In this document: one piece after another, positions 34,071 through 45,929 of the stretch
How the letters are laid out: each line of letters starts with the position of its first letter
Numbering within the stretch: position 1 is the first letter of the stretch
From: Hymenopus coronatus
Taxonomy: Eukaryota > Arthropoda > Insecta > Mantodea > Hymenopodidae
Assembly (NCBI GenBank): GCA_030762935.1
Contig: CM060900.1
Location: 374,747,132-374,811,131, forward strand
DNA: 64,000 nt
Reading direction: 5' to 3'
The notes under the pieces: model-generated
Seen by the model: the letters and a program-made list of their open reading frames with translations, nothing else
Told to the model about the DNA's origin: nothing
The model's database searches: none
Position numbers and translations under genes: made by a program

Positions 34071-35164
34071 CATATAGTAGAATATGAAGCTTCTTTTAGC
34101 GGCCATTGCAGAATAGCATTCACCTTTATGTACTGCATTTGACATGCAGTATGCAAGGTATTGGCACGATACACATACCCCTTTAAGATATTGAAGGTTG
34201 AGAGGAAGAATGAGAAAGACGGAGAGAGAGTGAGAGAGAGGGAGGGAAAGAGAGGGAGGGAGAGAGAGGGAGGGAGAGAGAGAGAGGAGATCGGATTCTG
34301 TGCCATAACCCTTTGTCCCGCATATGTGTATCTGAATAATTTCCTTGTCCATTCATATGCTATTATCAATGTTGTGGTTTGGTACTTGTCTCTTCAGCTG
34401 TGTTGCTGAGAGCAATATTTGGAGCGCAAATCCGGTAGATAATCTCTGCATAATACCAAACACAGTCTGTCACATAAATCTCTTTCAGGAGGCTAAACTG
34501 CATTTCTTTTTCAATATTTCACAACGTTGTGACTACTCATTGTGTTCAACTTAGTATTTTTCCCTGATTCTCGAGAATGGCAAGTCGGTCACCTCGGCTG
34601 GGTCTACCCCGAAAGAGATCCCTGCAACCGCTTCACGTTCTCACAGTTATAATTACAAACATAACTTTTTTTTCTTCAGTATATTTTTTTAAGGTTTTTT
34701 TTTTTTCTACTACAATGCTTAGAATAAAAATATTGCTATGTCATCATTGTGACGTGTTTTTTTTAATTTAATTGTATTTAGGGATGGCTTTCTTTTTTAT
34801 TATTTTTGGGGGAGGGAAGTTGATAAAGACAGAGGAAGATGCAGTAAAAAAGGCGGGACCAAGGCAGGGCTATGTGTATTATTATTTTTTGTTAATGTTT
34901 ATTTCATGTCATTTGATTTTGGTTACTTCGCCCTTGTGATCAGTTCTATGTCACGTCTTCGGGAATTTTGTTCTTTTCGTCGGTAGTGTGTGTAATTTTG
35001 CATACTGAGTCCTCCGCACATCAGGCCTTAGGTTTGAGTCAGCGGGAACACAATTACCGCGAAAACTTTGAATTGCAATTAAAACATCTGAAATATAAAT
35101 TATATAAACTTCATACAGATTTCTCTACCCTTACAAATCCACATATATGCCTTATATATCACAA
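34071..35164. other. Interval with GA-rich and T-rich tracts
   Basis: It contains a GA-rich tract at 34197-34290 and several T runs near 34660-34760. Open frames through the GA tract are low-complexity artefacts. Nothing else recognised. Confidence 0.45.
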
Positions 35165-35389
35165 TTCAGAATGATGGAAATGGGATGCAGAGCTATTGTT
35201 AGGTCTTGTTTAGCATATGGGGCCGAAATTTGGGGGTGGGAAGATATGGAAAAACTGAATCAAGTCCAAATGAATTTTCTGAAGCGAATTCTACAGGAAG
35301 GGAGGGATACTGCAAACATTGGGGTTCTGAAACAATTTGGTTTATACAACGGAATTATACGTTTAAAAATAAGAACAGTGAAATACTAG
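35165..35389 (+). pseudogene. LINE reverse transcriptase fragment, same family as 46969-48853
   Basis: The frame gives VRSCLAYGAEIWGWEDM, FLKRILQEGRDTAN and LKIRTVKY before a stop at 35387-35389. These match the segment after the RT catalytic core of the LINE at 46969-48853 (VRSTMTYGGEIWGWGQT, FLKGILGVGRDTAN, CKIRAVKYW). They differ at many residues, so this is a different, older or separate copy. Only about 70 residues remain. The upstream catalytic core and the downstream zinc knuckle are absent. Confidence 0.88.
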
Positions 35390-35593
35390 TTACGATAGTG
35401 TGGGGAGGACGCTAAGGAATGCAGCGGCCATGATGTCGGCTTTGGCGCTGTCTGTTTTGAAATTATAACCTAAAAGTGTACGCTTTCATATTGAGAATAT
35501 AATGGCTACTACTGAAGATACGTTATGTGTTTATACGCCAATCCTGTCGTGGGAAATACCGTGCTTAATTCTATGATAAGTTTGATTTATTAC

Positions 35594-35624
<31 letters not shown>

Positions 35625-36784
35625 ACTTTAACTGAAGTAATGCACACAATATAATAATTAATGTTGTCTTAATGAAACTTATGGATATAGGCAAAGAACG
35701 GACGGGGACACCTCGCTCACCTTGTGGCTAACACTCCTGGCGTAGAAGGAATGAGGCAGACACAGACCGACAACTAAGCATAGGAGAGACCAATGACAGA
35801 AACGCATGGACGTCTCTAACAAGAACAGTTTGAATCTATCAATGAGCACGCGCATCCACGCCATCTGCCCAATGGCGTCCAAAGCCGTCTTTAACCCTTT
35901 CAACACGAAACTGAAAGTGGAGTGAACTAAACACTTATCCTCTGTAGTTTACTCAAGAGGTTTGCATAATATATGCAATTCTTTCCCCCATCGTTTGAAA
36001 TGAACATTACGGTGCTCACCGTTCGCTGTTACTATGGTCACAAGAAATTTCTATACCGCTTATTTAACCACAGTCTGAAGAGAACCTGTAAATCATTGCC
36101 CCCTTTGTTCGTTAGTGACACTGAATTATGTTGTAATGCATTTATCGTGCTCAGCAGTTCTCCTTTATGTGCTTAAAGTATAAGGAGTGACATTTCTTTC
36201 TCTATGTAGAGCGTTGCATGTATTCACAAAGACAAGTCGAGGCACATTAGATTATCTTCCCTTATGCCGCCCTCACACACATACACACTCCTCGCCTTAA
36301 ACGGAAAATGTAGATTCAAACAGATGTTTCTAGTGCGCTTTGCGTCTTGAGAAAGATAGCTTCTCAACCTCCTTCACGTTTTGTTACTTGGAACCTTCAT
36401 AAGGCGAAACGTTTCTTTATTTTCCTCTTTGAAAATAAAACTCTAAGCATTTTGGTAGTAATTTATTTTATACGAAATACTTTTGATATATTAATAAATT
36501 GTAGCTGGCGTACAATTCTTAGAAAAGAAAAATGGTGCTTCAGTAGAAATCATTTGAAATGTAGGTTACGTTTTTTTAAAATTTGAAACGAAAAAGAAGT
36601 TAATATTTGGTTGAAATACAATTAAAAATTGTATAACATTGTAATATTACTAAATTTGATAATGTTTGATATGATTTATAACCAAATGCATATGCTTAAG
36701 TTATTTTTATCATTAACTTCAGTTATATTTGCAGCACACATACAGTTGGTGTCTGGCTCACTTCATTATTCTCTAATAACTGCA
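35390..36784. other. Interval without recognised features
   Basis: It holds a (TTA)n microsatellite at 35590-35622 and a moderately GC-rich stretch at 35680-35900. No gene recognised. Confidence 0.4.
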
Positions 36785-37010
36785 TAGCCTCCCGCCTCTG
36801 TGGTGTAGCGTGTCCGTCTCTCATTCAACAGATACCAAAATGAATCTCACAGTGAGTTTCTGAAACCTTATCAGTCTGTGATTTTTCTTTATTGTGAAAA
36901 GACGAACATCGGGTAACTTTAAGCTCCATGGACCCGGCCATTTCATTAATCTTCCGGTATGACCTAACAGGTTCTTCTTCCTCTTCTTCTTCATCATCAG
37001 TGGATTACCC
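36785..37010 (+). mobile_element. SINE-C copy 2
   Basis: 'gcctctgtggtgtagcgtgt' is the A-box like head. Then follow 'gggtaactttaagctccatg' and 'catttcattaatcttccgg', and the end 'acctaacaggttc'. The order equals the complement of the other SINE-C copies. The B-box part is decayed and a CTT-rich run follows the end. Confidence 0.7.
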
Positions 37011-37087
37011 TTCTCTTTGTAACACTTACACCTCCCCCCAAATTTACAAGCTAATTTACCTATCAGGTTAAAGGATCTTACACTTCA

Positions 37088-37660
37088 AGTTAACATTTTT
37101 TATATGTTCCATTCACATGGATATCTCTATTTATTCCGCAACGAATAATGATTACAAAACCTTATTCTTCCTTGCACTTCATGCTAACGATCATAAGCAT
37201 TAGCAGAAATTGTTTTACTGCTTAATTTCTTATAACCAGCGGGGAAATAAGGGAATAGCCAAGCTATGGCGACAGTCAAATGTTTTAAAATCTAGTTGCT
37301 ACTGATTGAAATTTGGTTCTCTTTGCATGGACAGAAATAAAACAAAAGAAACAGGAATGCAAAATGCACGTATGAGAAAATTGTGTTTTTAAAAATTGAA
37401 ACCAGTAATACTAAGGAATAGCTCAGAAATTGTTAGCTCTAGAAAAACATGTATATGACATAAATTACGTACTTTAAAGAGAGCTGCATGTTTTTGTGTT
37501 TGCGTTTGTCTGTTTCTTACAGTTTATCAATTTTGCAAACGACTTCCAGAATGAATAGGTTTACAGAGGCTATTTCTAAAAAAGTCATCAAAGTCGTTAG
37601 GGCAGTTTTGAAAAGACAAAATTTTCATTGCCATGGAAACTAATTTTTGGGACATTAAAA
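37088..37660 (-). repeat. R1 repeat, blocks i to d
   Basis: Tail complement 'gttccattcacatgg', then 'ttataaccagcgggg', 'aaccagtaatactaagg' and 'tacagtttatcaatttt', ending near 'aattttcattgccatgg'. The head half is missing. Confidence 0.82.
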
Positions 37661-38974
37661 TGTATATTTTGAAACAGAAGTATTACTCGAATAAGTTCAG
37701 CATTCATTAAATAGCAGAAGAAGAGGCTTAAGGATACACGAAAGTGATACAAGTGATTTTCTGAAGTGGTAAAGCTGGAGATTTAATTTTTTGCACAGAC
37801 ATTACTGTCAACAAAATAAATAGTCTTAGTTTCATTAAAATACGTGTTTTTATTCTGGATATATTGATTTGTTTATTCCAACTAAATAGCTATATTCAAA
37901 ATCTATTTTCCCTACAGATATTGAGCTACAATAACTTTTTCAAATAACGTTCTTTAGTACATTTGTAACAACTGTCTGGTTGAACTTTTCCTAAATTGAA
38001 TAGTCTTCTATTTTAAATATTTATATCACAAAGTGGAAAAACTGCAAAAACAGGGCATGATTATACTTATTAATTTTTTAAAACTAATCTATGAACACTA
38101 TTAAAATTCTGACCAGACATTTGATTACACATATTCTGTATTACTTTGGAGAAAATTTTAAGACTGTACTTTATTTTTGTGGTCGAGTTAAGATTTTGAA
38201 CATGGACAAATAACAAAACAAAGTTAATCTGAGAAAATTTGCTTTATAATTTCACATAGGCATTTAACCATCGCAACGGTTTAAATGACTTCCATAAATG
38301 TGTTGCATCTGTCCTAAGAGAATCTAACATTGCAAATATGCTCTTTAAAGTATGGTGCATTTTTAAATGGACAATTTTCACCAAAATCGCTAAAAAAGAA
38401 AGAAAAGAAAAAAAATTGTGTCCGCTTAAAGTAAAGTGCTACTGTGTGTCAAATATAGCAGTGCGATTTTTGGAAAATAATAATATTTGGGTAAGTATTG
38501 TGCAAAAGTATGAAATAAGGAAGATTTATAAAGTGGTAAATTTCATGAGGTTGTAGCGTATTTTATTATCAGAAATAGTTTGATAGTTAGTCAGAAAGAT
38601 ACATCATATGTCTGCATCTAATTACTCGTATAGTTTCTCAGTAGGGGTATGCCTTTTGATATTGAACCAACTTCTAATTTTTAATTAGGCTGTCAAAACA
38701 CGCGCGCGCACACAGCATATAAAACAAACAAACTCGCACACAAGTGCACAGTGAAAGTCTTTTTGTTTCAAATGTGTCTAAAAGTTCATTTATAACAAAA
38801 TTTCGATTTTCATTTTTGAGAGGAGCGGGGGAATATCGCTTCCATCTTACATAACGATGAGGAAACAATTACAGTTTTCCTGATACAGGGAGTTTTGCAG
38901 TGCTATTTTTCAAATTTTCAGCCATAGATTTGGTGGCGAAATTACTCCCAAAGCGGCGGGCGATACTTGTGCTT
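37661..38974. other. Interval without recognised features
   Basis: AT-rich. The short minus-strand frame at 38674-38868 runs through a CA/CG tract and has no recognisable domain. Confidence 0.4.
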
Positions 38975-39085
38975 AAGAATTAACAACCCACACCTGCACC
39001 GATTTGTCTTCCACAAATCCCACATACGGTCGCTTAGAATTGTACCCGGGCCGCCTAGGTGAGAGGCGAGTGGTCTAACCACCAG
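38975..39085 (-). mobile_element. SINE-A copy 4, head part only
   Basis: Plus-strand text 'ccacaaatcccacatacggt', 'cgcttagaattgtacccggg' and 'gagaggcgagtggtctaacc' equals the head half of SINE-A. The body is lost. Confidence 0.8.
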
Positions 39086-39118
39086 GAAAAAGAACCACCG
39101 TGGAGTGTCCGTAACATA

Positions 39119-39490
39119 GTTCTTGCACTCATCTCGACGCGGGGAGCACTAGAAGCGCCTCAGGTCTGACCAAACCCCCTGGGCCTTACAGACGACTCCA
39201 CGTCATCCGGCCGCCGAGGGTTGTTTTTTCAAAGCGCATTCACCACTACGAAAGAGTGCCACCACCGCAGACCTCGCCGACACTTAGAACCTGAAAGAGA
39301 CCGGTTTAAATGGAGATGAAATAAAGGGACAGAAAGTTCGGGGTAAACAAGCAACCTCACCAGCATTAGTCTAGAGACCCGGGAAACCCCCGGTAAAACC
39401 CATGACTCAGAGAGGTCGGCCATGGTAATTGCATGTATGACCTCCCGAATGCAAGTCCTACACAAAATACCTGAGCCTCCTGGTTCGGTT
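39119..39490 (-). mobile_element. SINE-F copy 2
   Basis: The minus strand reads 'aggaggctcaggtattttgt', 'gcattcgggaggtcata', 'gggtttcccgggtctctaga' and 'ctaatgctgg', matching 18950-19089. It then continues with a longer body ('cggcgaggtctgcggtgg', 'cggatgacgtggagtcg'). It is longer than the plus-strand copy, which is truncated. Confidence 0.65.
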
Positions 39491-40157
39491 ACAACGATGT
39501 GTTCAGTTACAGGTACTTTGTGGTTTTCTTGGTTACAACTAAATTATATGCAGAACTAAGACTTTGCTAGCGAATGCTGAAAGGTGTAGCATTGATTAAT
39601 TTCTTATATTCAGTAAAATGGAGAGGTGAAGTACGCTAATAGCTCACAGTGGAAAATGGGCAGGTGGCGAGCTGTCTATGTAGGCAAGATAAATCGTTAA
39701 CTGTTCCGCAACGATAGCACAGAGAGGGAAAATGCCACGACACCATTTGTCGTGCCATCGTTAGCTTCACAGTTGATCGTCCCCGTAACGTCGAAATGAG
39801 AGGAAATTCAGTAAGCCTCCAGGAAGTCTTAAGGGTTGGGACTGACTCGCCGTTGGCAGAATTATCACTTCCAACTAAAGGAGCAGAGCCGATCTGTAGC
39901 AAAACATATTCGTTGCGCACAGAATGGATGCTATAATCACAGTACTCTTTCTTTCAGTACTAAAACACTCAGAAAGCATTAATCCATTTAATGTTCAACT
40001 CAAAGTACACTCGCTTTACAGCTCTTTCAGAGAAAGTAACATACATGGAATATTTTCGAATGTAGGTACTAAAGACTTCAACAGATGTTCCATCTGACAA
40101 AAAACATGTACTTATGAAGTAAAAAGAAATAGCGATAAATTCAGTTAAGCTGAACTT
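39491..40157. other. Interval without recognised features
   Basis: 39636-39920 is moderately GC-rich and open for 94 codons on the minus strand. The peptide shows no domain I recognise and no second copy supports it. Confidence 0.35.
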
Positions 40158-40859
40158 CTTTAAGGGGCTACATCAGTGAAATTTGACCAAAAATAGTAAA
40201 ATATTAGAATAGTATTTTAAGTCATAATAAAATAATATGAATTCTAAAATTTAAGAAAATATTAATTTTTCTCAATTGGAGCACTTTAACTACAAATTAA
40301 CTGAATCTATAAATGGATAGGCGAATGCTTATTAACAGGAACTCCAATATTTAAACCTTATATTCTCGCAAACTATTACACTTTTCTATACTCTAAATGT
40401 TCCACACGATGCAATTTTTCATTAATGTATTTCAAAAATGTTATATTGACTTTCAAAAGCACATTTAAGAGAATGTTCATATTACGTTTTGCAACATTGT
40501 TGGTGTTTTGATAAAACAACTATTAAATTTAAAAAAATCATAAGTAAATCATAAAGTAATAATTTTTCTCTACTAATTATACCTAATATACAAAAATATA
40601 ATATGAGAGATTCATTTTTAAAGTGATTTTCTCAGAGCTGGATTTTGCATGCATATATTTTTAAAAATGTCTCACGCAGCTAATTTTGATTAGAACATTG
40701 AATTTAGACAATACGTTTTATAACTTAAATTATCATGCTAGCTAGAATTTTGAAACATGGCAAAAATTTCACTATTGTGGTTTATCAAAACTGGTTTAAA
40801 TTTCAATATGATATCTTAGACTGTGGATTTTCCAAATTTCACAGATGCACCACCTTAAG
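40158..40859 (+). mobile_element. M element, complete (about 702 bp, terminal inverted repeats)
   Basis: The left end 'ctttaaggggctacatcagt' is followed by 'gaaatttgacc'. The right end read in complement gives 'cttaaggtggtgcatctgtg' followed by 'aaatttgg'. These imperfect inverted repeats of nearly 30 bp define a non-coding, AT-rich DNA-transposon-like element (MITE type). Two other elements (55183-55885 and 60052-60760) have the same length and similar ends. I could not identify a target duplication, so the superfamily is open. Confidence 0.7.
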
Positions 40860-41148
40860 TATCGAATTTAGAAGGAAAAGTAGATGGGGATTATTAACCT
40901 AAAATTCATATGATAGGTTGCAAAATATTTGCATACATTAAGAAAGGTTATCTAAACAAACAGTTTTTTATATACTATCAGACACTTACCTATGCTGATA
41001 CAATTATTATTTAATCGATCTAGAAGACAATTGCTACAATCCATATGAGAGAAAATGTTTGTAATATGCCTACTCATTAGTATTACCAATATGTGCTGCA
41101 TGCATCAGTAATTCAGAATTTCCCTTAATTGAATTGTAAGTCACCTTC
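40860..41148. other. Interval without recognised features
   Basis: The right part probably belongs to the LINE fragment that follows, but the frame is not readable. Confidence 0.35.
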
Positions 41149-41303
41149 TGGAACATACTAACTATAAGAGGCTTCCCAAAACATATTATTAGGGCGATTT
41201 GAATCCTATAAGTAAATGAAATATCAATATAAAGAGTGGAAAATAAAATCAAAACACGAATTTTTAGTAAGCCAGGGACTAACACGAGGGTGTCCTCTAT
41301 CAC
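41149..41303 (+). pseudogene. LINE reverse transcriptase fragment cut by R1
   Basis: The first frame gives LWNILTIRGFPKHIIRAI (41149-41199), the segment after RT motif A in many insect LINEs. After a stop and a frame change, a second frame gives FLVSQGLTRGCPLSPTS (about 41260-41305), the motif B region. The fragment stops exactly where the head of an R1 copy starts (about 41302). Only about 50 residues remain. It looks like the same general type as the LINE relic at 57671-58125, but the two do not overlap, so this cannot be tested here. Confidence 0.82.
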
Positions 41304-41403
41304 CCACTTCTTTACTTTCTCTAGCACTTATGTACAATGTACATACAAAGCGGGTAAAAGAAGATATTGTATTCCACCCAAAATTAGATACCAAGGTTTC
41401 ACC
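41302..41403 (+). repeat. R1 repeat, block a only
   Basis: 'ttactttctctagcacttat', 'gtacaatgtac', 'cacccaaaattagatacc' and 'ggtttcaccg'. It is then replaced by R3. The left edge shows the R1 terminus against LINE sequence. Confidence 0.82.
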
Positions 41404-42300
41404 GAGGATAAGCCTGGTCGTCGCGCAATTTATACTGAAAACTTGCTTTTGTACGTCCTCATGGATACGCATTACGTCATGGAACATTTTTTAAAGTCGC
41501 AATTTGCAAATCTAACATGCTATGCTGCCGGACGTTCCTATTGTATGAGAGTTTCCTAACTTCAGGCTGTAGAAACTTTGGCTTCACTCACTTTATATGA
41601 ACAATAAATACATTTTAGCTTTCATATTTACTTCAGTTCAATATGCACGTACTTTCTCGTGACGGTATCAGTCATATTATATGTCGAATCAGTGGTGTAA
41701 AATGTCCTTTGAGCATGTTCTCAACAGCATGAACAATCTGAGTATATATTTTGTTTTTTTAGAGAATGAGTACAAGGAATATTTGCAAACTCGTGTAAAA
41801 TCATTCTATTAGAAGTGAAAAAACGCAAGTGAAAAACGCAAGTAAGACCGAGTTCTCTCAACGCGCTTTATCATTCATACAATATATCCGTATTTTCATT
41901 AACCGTTAAATTTTTATGGTTTAATTCGCTTTTATTTCTCAGTTATTGACGGCATCAAGTCGAAATGAATGTTTCGCATCACACAAGAGATATGCTATGC
42001 CTGTCTTTATATGAGCAACTCTTGGGATGCCACTCGATAAATTGACAAACAAAATAGGAAGGTGCGAACATAATTCAAGATAAACTATAATGTCCTCACG
42101 TCAACCCATTGCGTCCTGCATGTTCTATTTGCGAACACTGCACAGCTAAGTTTTCCTTGGTTTCATTATACCTACACCGTTATGGTTTCTTTGATTACAC
42201 TAGCTTAAGCAACACGACCATTGGTGCAATATGAAACATTAGCAACTTCCGAGAATAAACAATGCGTGCGGCATGTGTTACCTGAGAAACTTGTGAGGAT
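41403..42300 (+). repeat. R3 repeat, copy 2
   Basis: Collinear with 24723-25565 plus 26385-26505, without the roughly 820-bp stretch between them. Landmarks: 'gcctggtcgtc', 'acgtcatggaac', 'gacggtatcagtcat', 'tgtttcgcatcacacaagag', 'ttttccttggtttcat' and 'cttccgagaataaacaatgc'. Confidence 0.75.
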
Positions 42301-42624
42301 CAAAGGCAAAACGGCAGAATAATAAACTCAGTCTGTCCAAACCCCAACAGATATTGCCCGGGATGGGGAGTGGTTGGTTACCTCAGCGCCGCTGCCTATA
42401 ACCCATGACGTTCAGCTTTATTTCTTTCGACCCGTTTAGAAATTCCTATCCCTGGTGATTAAGATTTTTTCCATGGTTTAACATTATTGACAGACGTATT
42501 TATATGTTTTATTTATATATCTCCTAACCTTAAAAATTGCTTACAGTAAGAGTTGAAGTTATATGTTGTATAGTAATCTTTCTAATTCTTTTCTATTGGT
42601 TGTGTTCCAAAGGTAGTTGTGGTA
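42301..42624. other. Interval without recognised features
   Basis: Nothing recognised. Confidence 0.35.
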
Positions 42625-42910
42625 GGGCTTCTCCCGAAAATGTTTATGTCACATCCTTGGAGGATACTGAACTTAAATACCAAGTTTGGTATTTAAACGG
42701 CTTTTCGCTTTTGAGTTATGCTGACCTCAGGCAGACAAACACACACATGAACCTTTTTCTCAAAATGCTCTTTTCCCTATTTTTTTGGATTTCGGGGACC
42801 GTGAAACACGAATTTCCGGTGAAATATCGGTATCTATTTTTGGGGGGCAATAGGTTTACTAGCTACTAGATGTATTGTTACATACGTGCAAGAGAAAGTA
42901 AAAAGGCAAA
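42625..42910 (-). repeat. R1 repeat, blocks c to a
   Basis: 'gtcacatccttggagg', 'accaagtttggtatttaaac', 'ttttgagttatgctg', the CA tract, 'ccggtgaaatatcggtatct' and the head complement 'acgtgcaagagaaagt'. Confidence 0.85.
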
Positions 42911-42988
42911 GGAAAGAGCAAATAATTGCAAGATATAAAAGCTCCAGAATAAACTTTTTTTCAAAAGCTGTTTCACACAAGAGTTTAA

Positions 42989-43226
42989 CGCCCCCTTTTT
43001 TTTTTGTAGCTTAAGCCCTTCAACCTGGTTGGTCATTTTGGACAATGAATGAAATTGGTGAAATGATGCTCAAATACTCTTGGGATCCATGGAGCTTAAA
43101 TCTACTCTATATTAGTCTTTTCAGGATAAGGAAAACCCCTTATCCGGGTAAGTCACCCTAACTCAAACTCGCGAACTGTTGAATATGAAGCAGACACGCT
43201 ACCACCACACTACCCAGGCGGGCTAG
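42989..43226 (-). mobile_element. SINE-C copy 3 (tRNA-derived)
   Basis: Minus strand: 'gcccgcctgggtagtgtgg' head, degenerate B-box, 'agttagggtgacttaccc', 'ggataaggggttttccttat' and 'ccaaccaggttgaagggc', with an A-rich 3' tail (T run at 42996-43006 on the plus strand). 'agtttaa' at 42982-42988 and 43225-43231 may be a 7-bp target duplication. Confidence 0.87.
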
Positions 43227-43959
43227 TTTAATCCTTGTGTTATATAGAAACATAAAGGGAAAATTATTCGTAACGCTTCATTATGTTAGAGATCCTAGAA
43301 CGTATTTGAGAATTATTCTTGAACAGAATTACGAAATGGAGAACATCTAATTGTATTTTACCGAAACGTTTATAGCTTCTTGATGTTTCCTGAGTTGTGG
43401 TAGTACTATTATTACACAATGATTTACTGTCATCGAAAGTAGGGGAAAGTTTAACAGTTCCCAGTCGTAGAGAAGAGTGAATGCGCAGCAAGCACGCGAG
43501 CAGAACATCGCTAGGCGTTCTATCCACAGGTAGTGTATACTTCTGCTAGTGGTGGTCACGCTAGACATAAAGTACAACGTTCTATTGCCTTAAATTTACC
43601 AATGGGTCGCCGATTCTTGAGGATGGAAAAAAAAATGCTTACCGAGCACATTGTTTGTAATATCCATATGCCACAAGAACCGAAAATGTTATGGATTGAC
43701 AGTGTCATTACTACGACTGAAATAAACACTGTTAACACAAGTATTTGCAATGATATCAAGTAAAGTTTTAACGCGATTTCGTACAAAATCACAAATTTTC
43801 ACTCGTAACGTATTTTTTTTTCTAAAGTATTAGTCGACTTAGCAGGATGTTATAAATTTGTACACTAATAATCATTAGATCTCCTATTTTTAGTATTTAT
43901 CAGCCTCTAAATATTGCAGAGCAATAGTTTTAACAAACCGATTTGAAATCACCAATCAA
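43227..43959. other. Interval without recognised features
   Basis: Overlapping open frames on both strands near 43260-43790 show no domain that I recognise. Confidence 0.35.
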
Positions 43960-44786
43960 ATAAAAAATCTTATGTCTTCCATTCACATGACTTTCTCTAT
44001 CTGTTCTACAAACTAATTATTCTTACAAAAAAGTATTCTTTTATCTACATAATGCCACTCAAGATAAAAATTTAGCAGAAATATTCTTAGTGCTTAGTTT
44101 CTTCTTATAACTGTAAGGGAAATAGTGGAATACACTAGACCGAAAGGTTTATCACTATGCGATTGCATTGAAATTTGGTACCCTTTCTTTGACCAGGAAT
44201 AAAACAAGTGGGATATGTAACGGATGAAGACCATTCTTTTTAAGAAAATTTTAAGTATTGTTAAGTTGAAACCAATAAAAGGGAGTATCTCTGAAATGGT
44301 TAGCTCTATAAAATTGAATACGACATAAATTGTATATTTTAACGAGAACTACACTTTTTATACAGCAAGATCTTGTCTGCCGCTTAAAGGTTTACCAGTT
44401 ATGTAAAATTCGTCAAGAATGAACAGGACTTCAGGAGCTATTCCCAAGCAATTCAGAATATACATATTATCTGTTATGTAAAGATATTTAATATAGGAAT
44501 TTTAATCAAAATCGTTAGAGCCAATATTCAGAATATCTAAAATTCGAAAAATCGCCATGTAATGCGTAGTTTAGATTGGGGTGATTTTCCTGAAAATCTT
44601 CTTCATGTCGCATCTTTGGAAGATACAAAACTTAAGCACTAATTTTGGTATTTAAGCGACTTTTCGTTTTTGAGTTATGCTGTCCTAAGACACACACAGA
44701 ACAGACACATTTAGGACCCTTTTCTAAAACACAATACCTATTCCACTACCAAGTACACACATTAATATACGTGCTAAAGAAAAAAA
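43960..44786 (-). repeat. R1 repeat, full unit, first of a minus-strand tandem pair
   Basis: Tail complement 'cttccattcacatgactttc' through all blocks to the head complement 'atacgtgctaaagaaa'. It is followed at once by another tail complement, giving a head-to-tail pair with a period of about 820 bp. Confidence 0.87.
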
Positions 44787-45487
44787 AAGTATGTGTTCCA
44801 TTCACATAACCTGTCCTTTCTGTTCCACAAACAAAACATTCTTGGACTGCCTCCGTGGTCGAGTGGTCAGCGAGCTGACTTCTCACCCGGGGGTCTCGGG
44901 TTATATTTCCGCCTGGGGTGGGGAATTTTTCTCTAGCCAGAATTATTCTCTATCCCCCACAGAGTCTGGAAGTGAATGTGTGCGTGTTTGAATAAAACAA
45001 AACGATTTAAACCAACGTAAAAGTACCTACAGACAACGAGTTGTTTCAAGTGGAAAGCCCCCGATATGACCTTAGATGTTAAAGAAGGCTATATAAATCA
45101 AACAATAAAAAAAAATCTTATAAAAGAGAATTCTTTTGTCTACATAACGCCTAATTAGAATAAACATTACCAGACATTGTCATATTACTTTGTTGTTTAT
45201 AAGTAGAAACGAAACAAGGAAGTACACTAGGTTTAAGCGATAGCTAAATATTTTAAAACCTGGCACTATGCGTCTGACAATGAAATTAGGTTCTCTTTCC
45301 AAGGGCAGGGGTTGTTAAACAAAATAATTATGAAATGAAAGGTAAGTTACCGTTTGAGAAAAGCTTAAGTAGTTTAAAACTGAAATCAATAACAAGGAAT
45401 ATCTCGGCGACGGTTAACCCTAAATGTATATGACATAAATTGTTGTTTTAACGAGCTCTACATTGTTTTGTGTTGTAAGTTTTTGTA
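44787..45487 (-). repeat. R1 repeat, blocks i to f, interrupted by SINE-G
   Basis: Tail complement 'gttccattcacataacc' up to 'aaacaaaacattctt', then the SINE. It continues with 'ataaaagagaattcttttgt', 'cactaggtttaagcg', 'caaggaatatctcggcg' and 'taacgagctctac', and ends before block e. Confidence 0.85.
44848..45113 (+). mobile_element. SINE-G (tRNA-derived) inserted into R1
   Basis: The head 'gcctccgtggtcgagtggtc' (A-box) and 'gtctcgggttatatttccg' (decayed B-box) are followed by 'agtctggaagtgaatgtgtg' and a tail ending in an A run near 45103-45112. The R1 sequence on its two sides joins into the normal block i, so the insertion site is clear. A possible short target duplication is 'tctt'. Confidence 0.85.
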
Positions 45488-45665
45488 TATTTATTTTTAT
45501 AGCGAGTGAATATTGTGCTATAATTTGTCATATGTCTATGGTACCTATTGTAGTTAATGTTTACAACCACAATTTGCACTCTTTTTGCACATATCAATTA
45601 AATTAGCGGTGCTCTTTTGGAACTTTTTGATCAATATTTTGCACCTAAATTTCCTAACTCTAAAT
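45488..45665 (+). repeat. R4 repeat, copy 2
   Basis: Counterpart of 12115-12285 ('atagcgagtgaatatt', 'gcacctaaatttcctaactc'). Confidence 0.6.
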
Positions 45666-45929
45666 ATAACATATACAAAGAGTTTTAAGGTTAAACTCAG
45701 CAAAGACAGATTTATGACTTTGGAAATGGGATTACGTACCTCCAAATTTATGTATTTCAGTGAAACTTTGACTAAGATGCATTTGGTGAACTATTAAAAG
45801 TAAATATAATAATTTTAAAATCAATGTGATAATATACTTCGTTGTTTACGAGATAGTTAATGACGCCTACCGATGTTCTGATACTGCAGGGAGGGCCAAG
45901 TAGCACATGGATCTCGAAACGCATTGAAA

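Noticed and set aside
34023..34369. Two minus-strand frames of about 100 codons rich in serine, leucine and proline
   Set aside because: They are produced by translating the GA-rich simple repeat at 34197-34290.
39636..39920. Possible host exon on the minus strand (94 codons, moderate GC)
   Set aside because: No recognisable domain and no credible splice context that I could establish. Left as an unassigned island.
43264..43792. Overlapping open frames on both strands, possible small gene
   Set aside because: Frames overlap each other in several registers, and none shows a known motif or biased composition.
44848..44925. Candidate tRNA gene
   Set aside because: A- and B-box-like strings are present, but the cloverleaf is incomplete and a SINE body and A-rich tail follow. 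The same holds for the other tRNA-like heads in the window.
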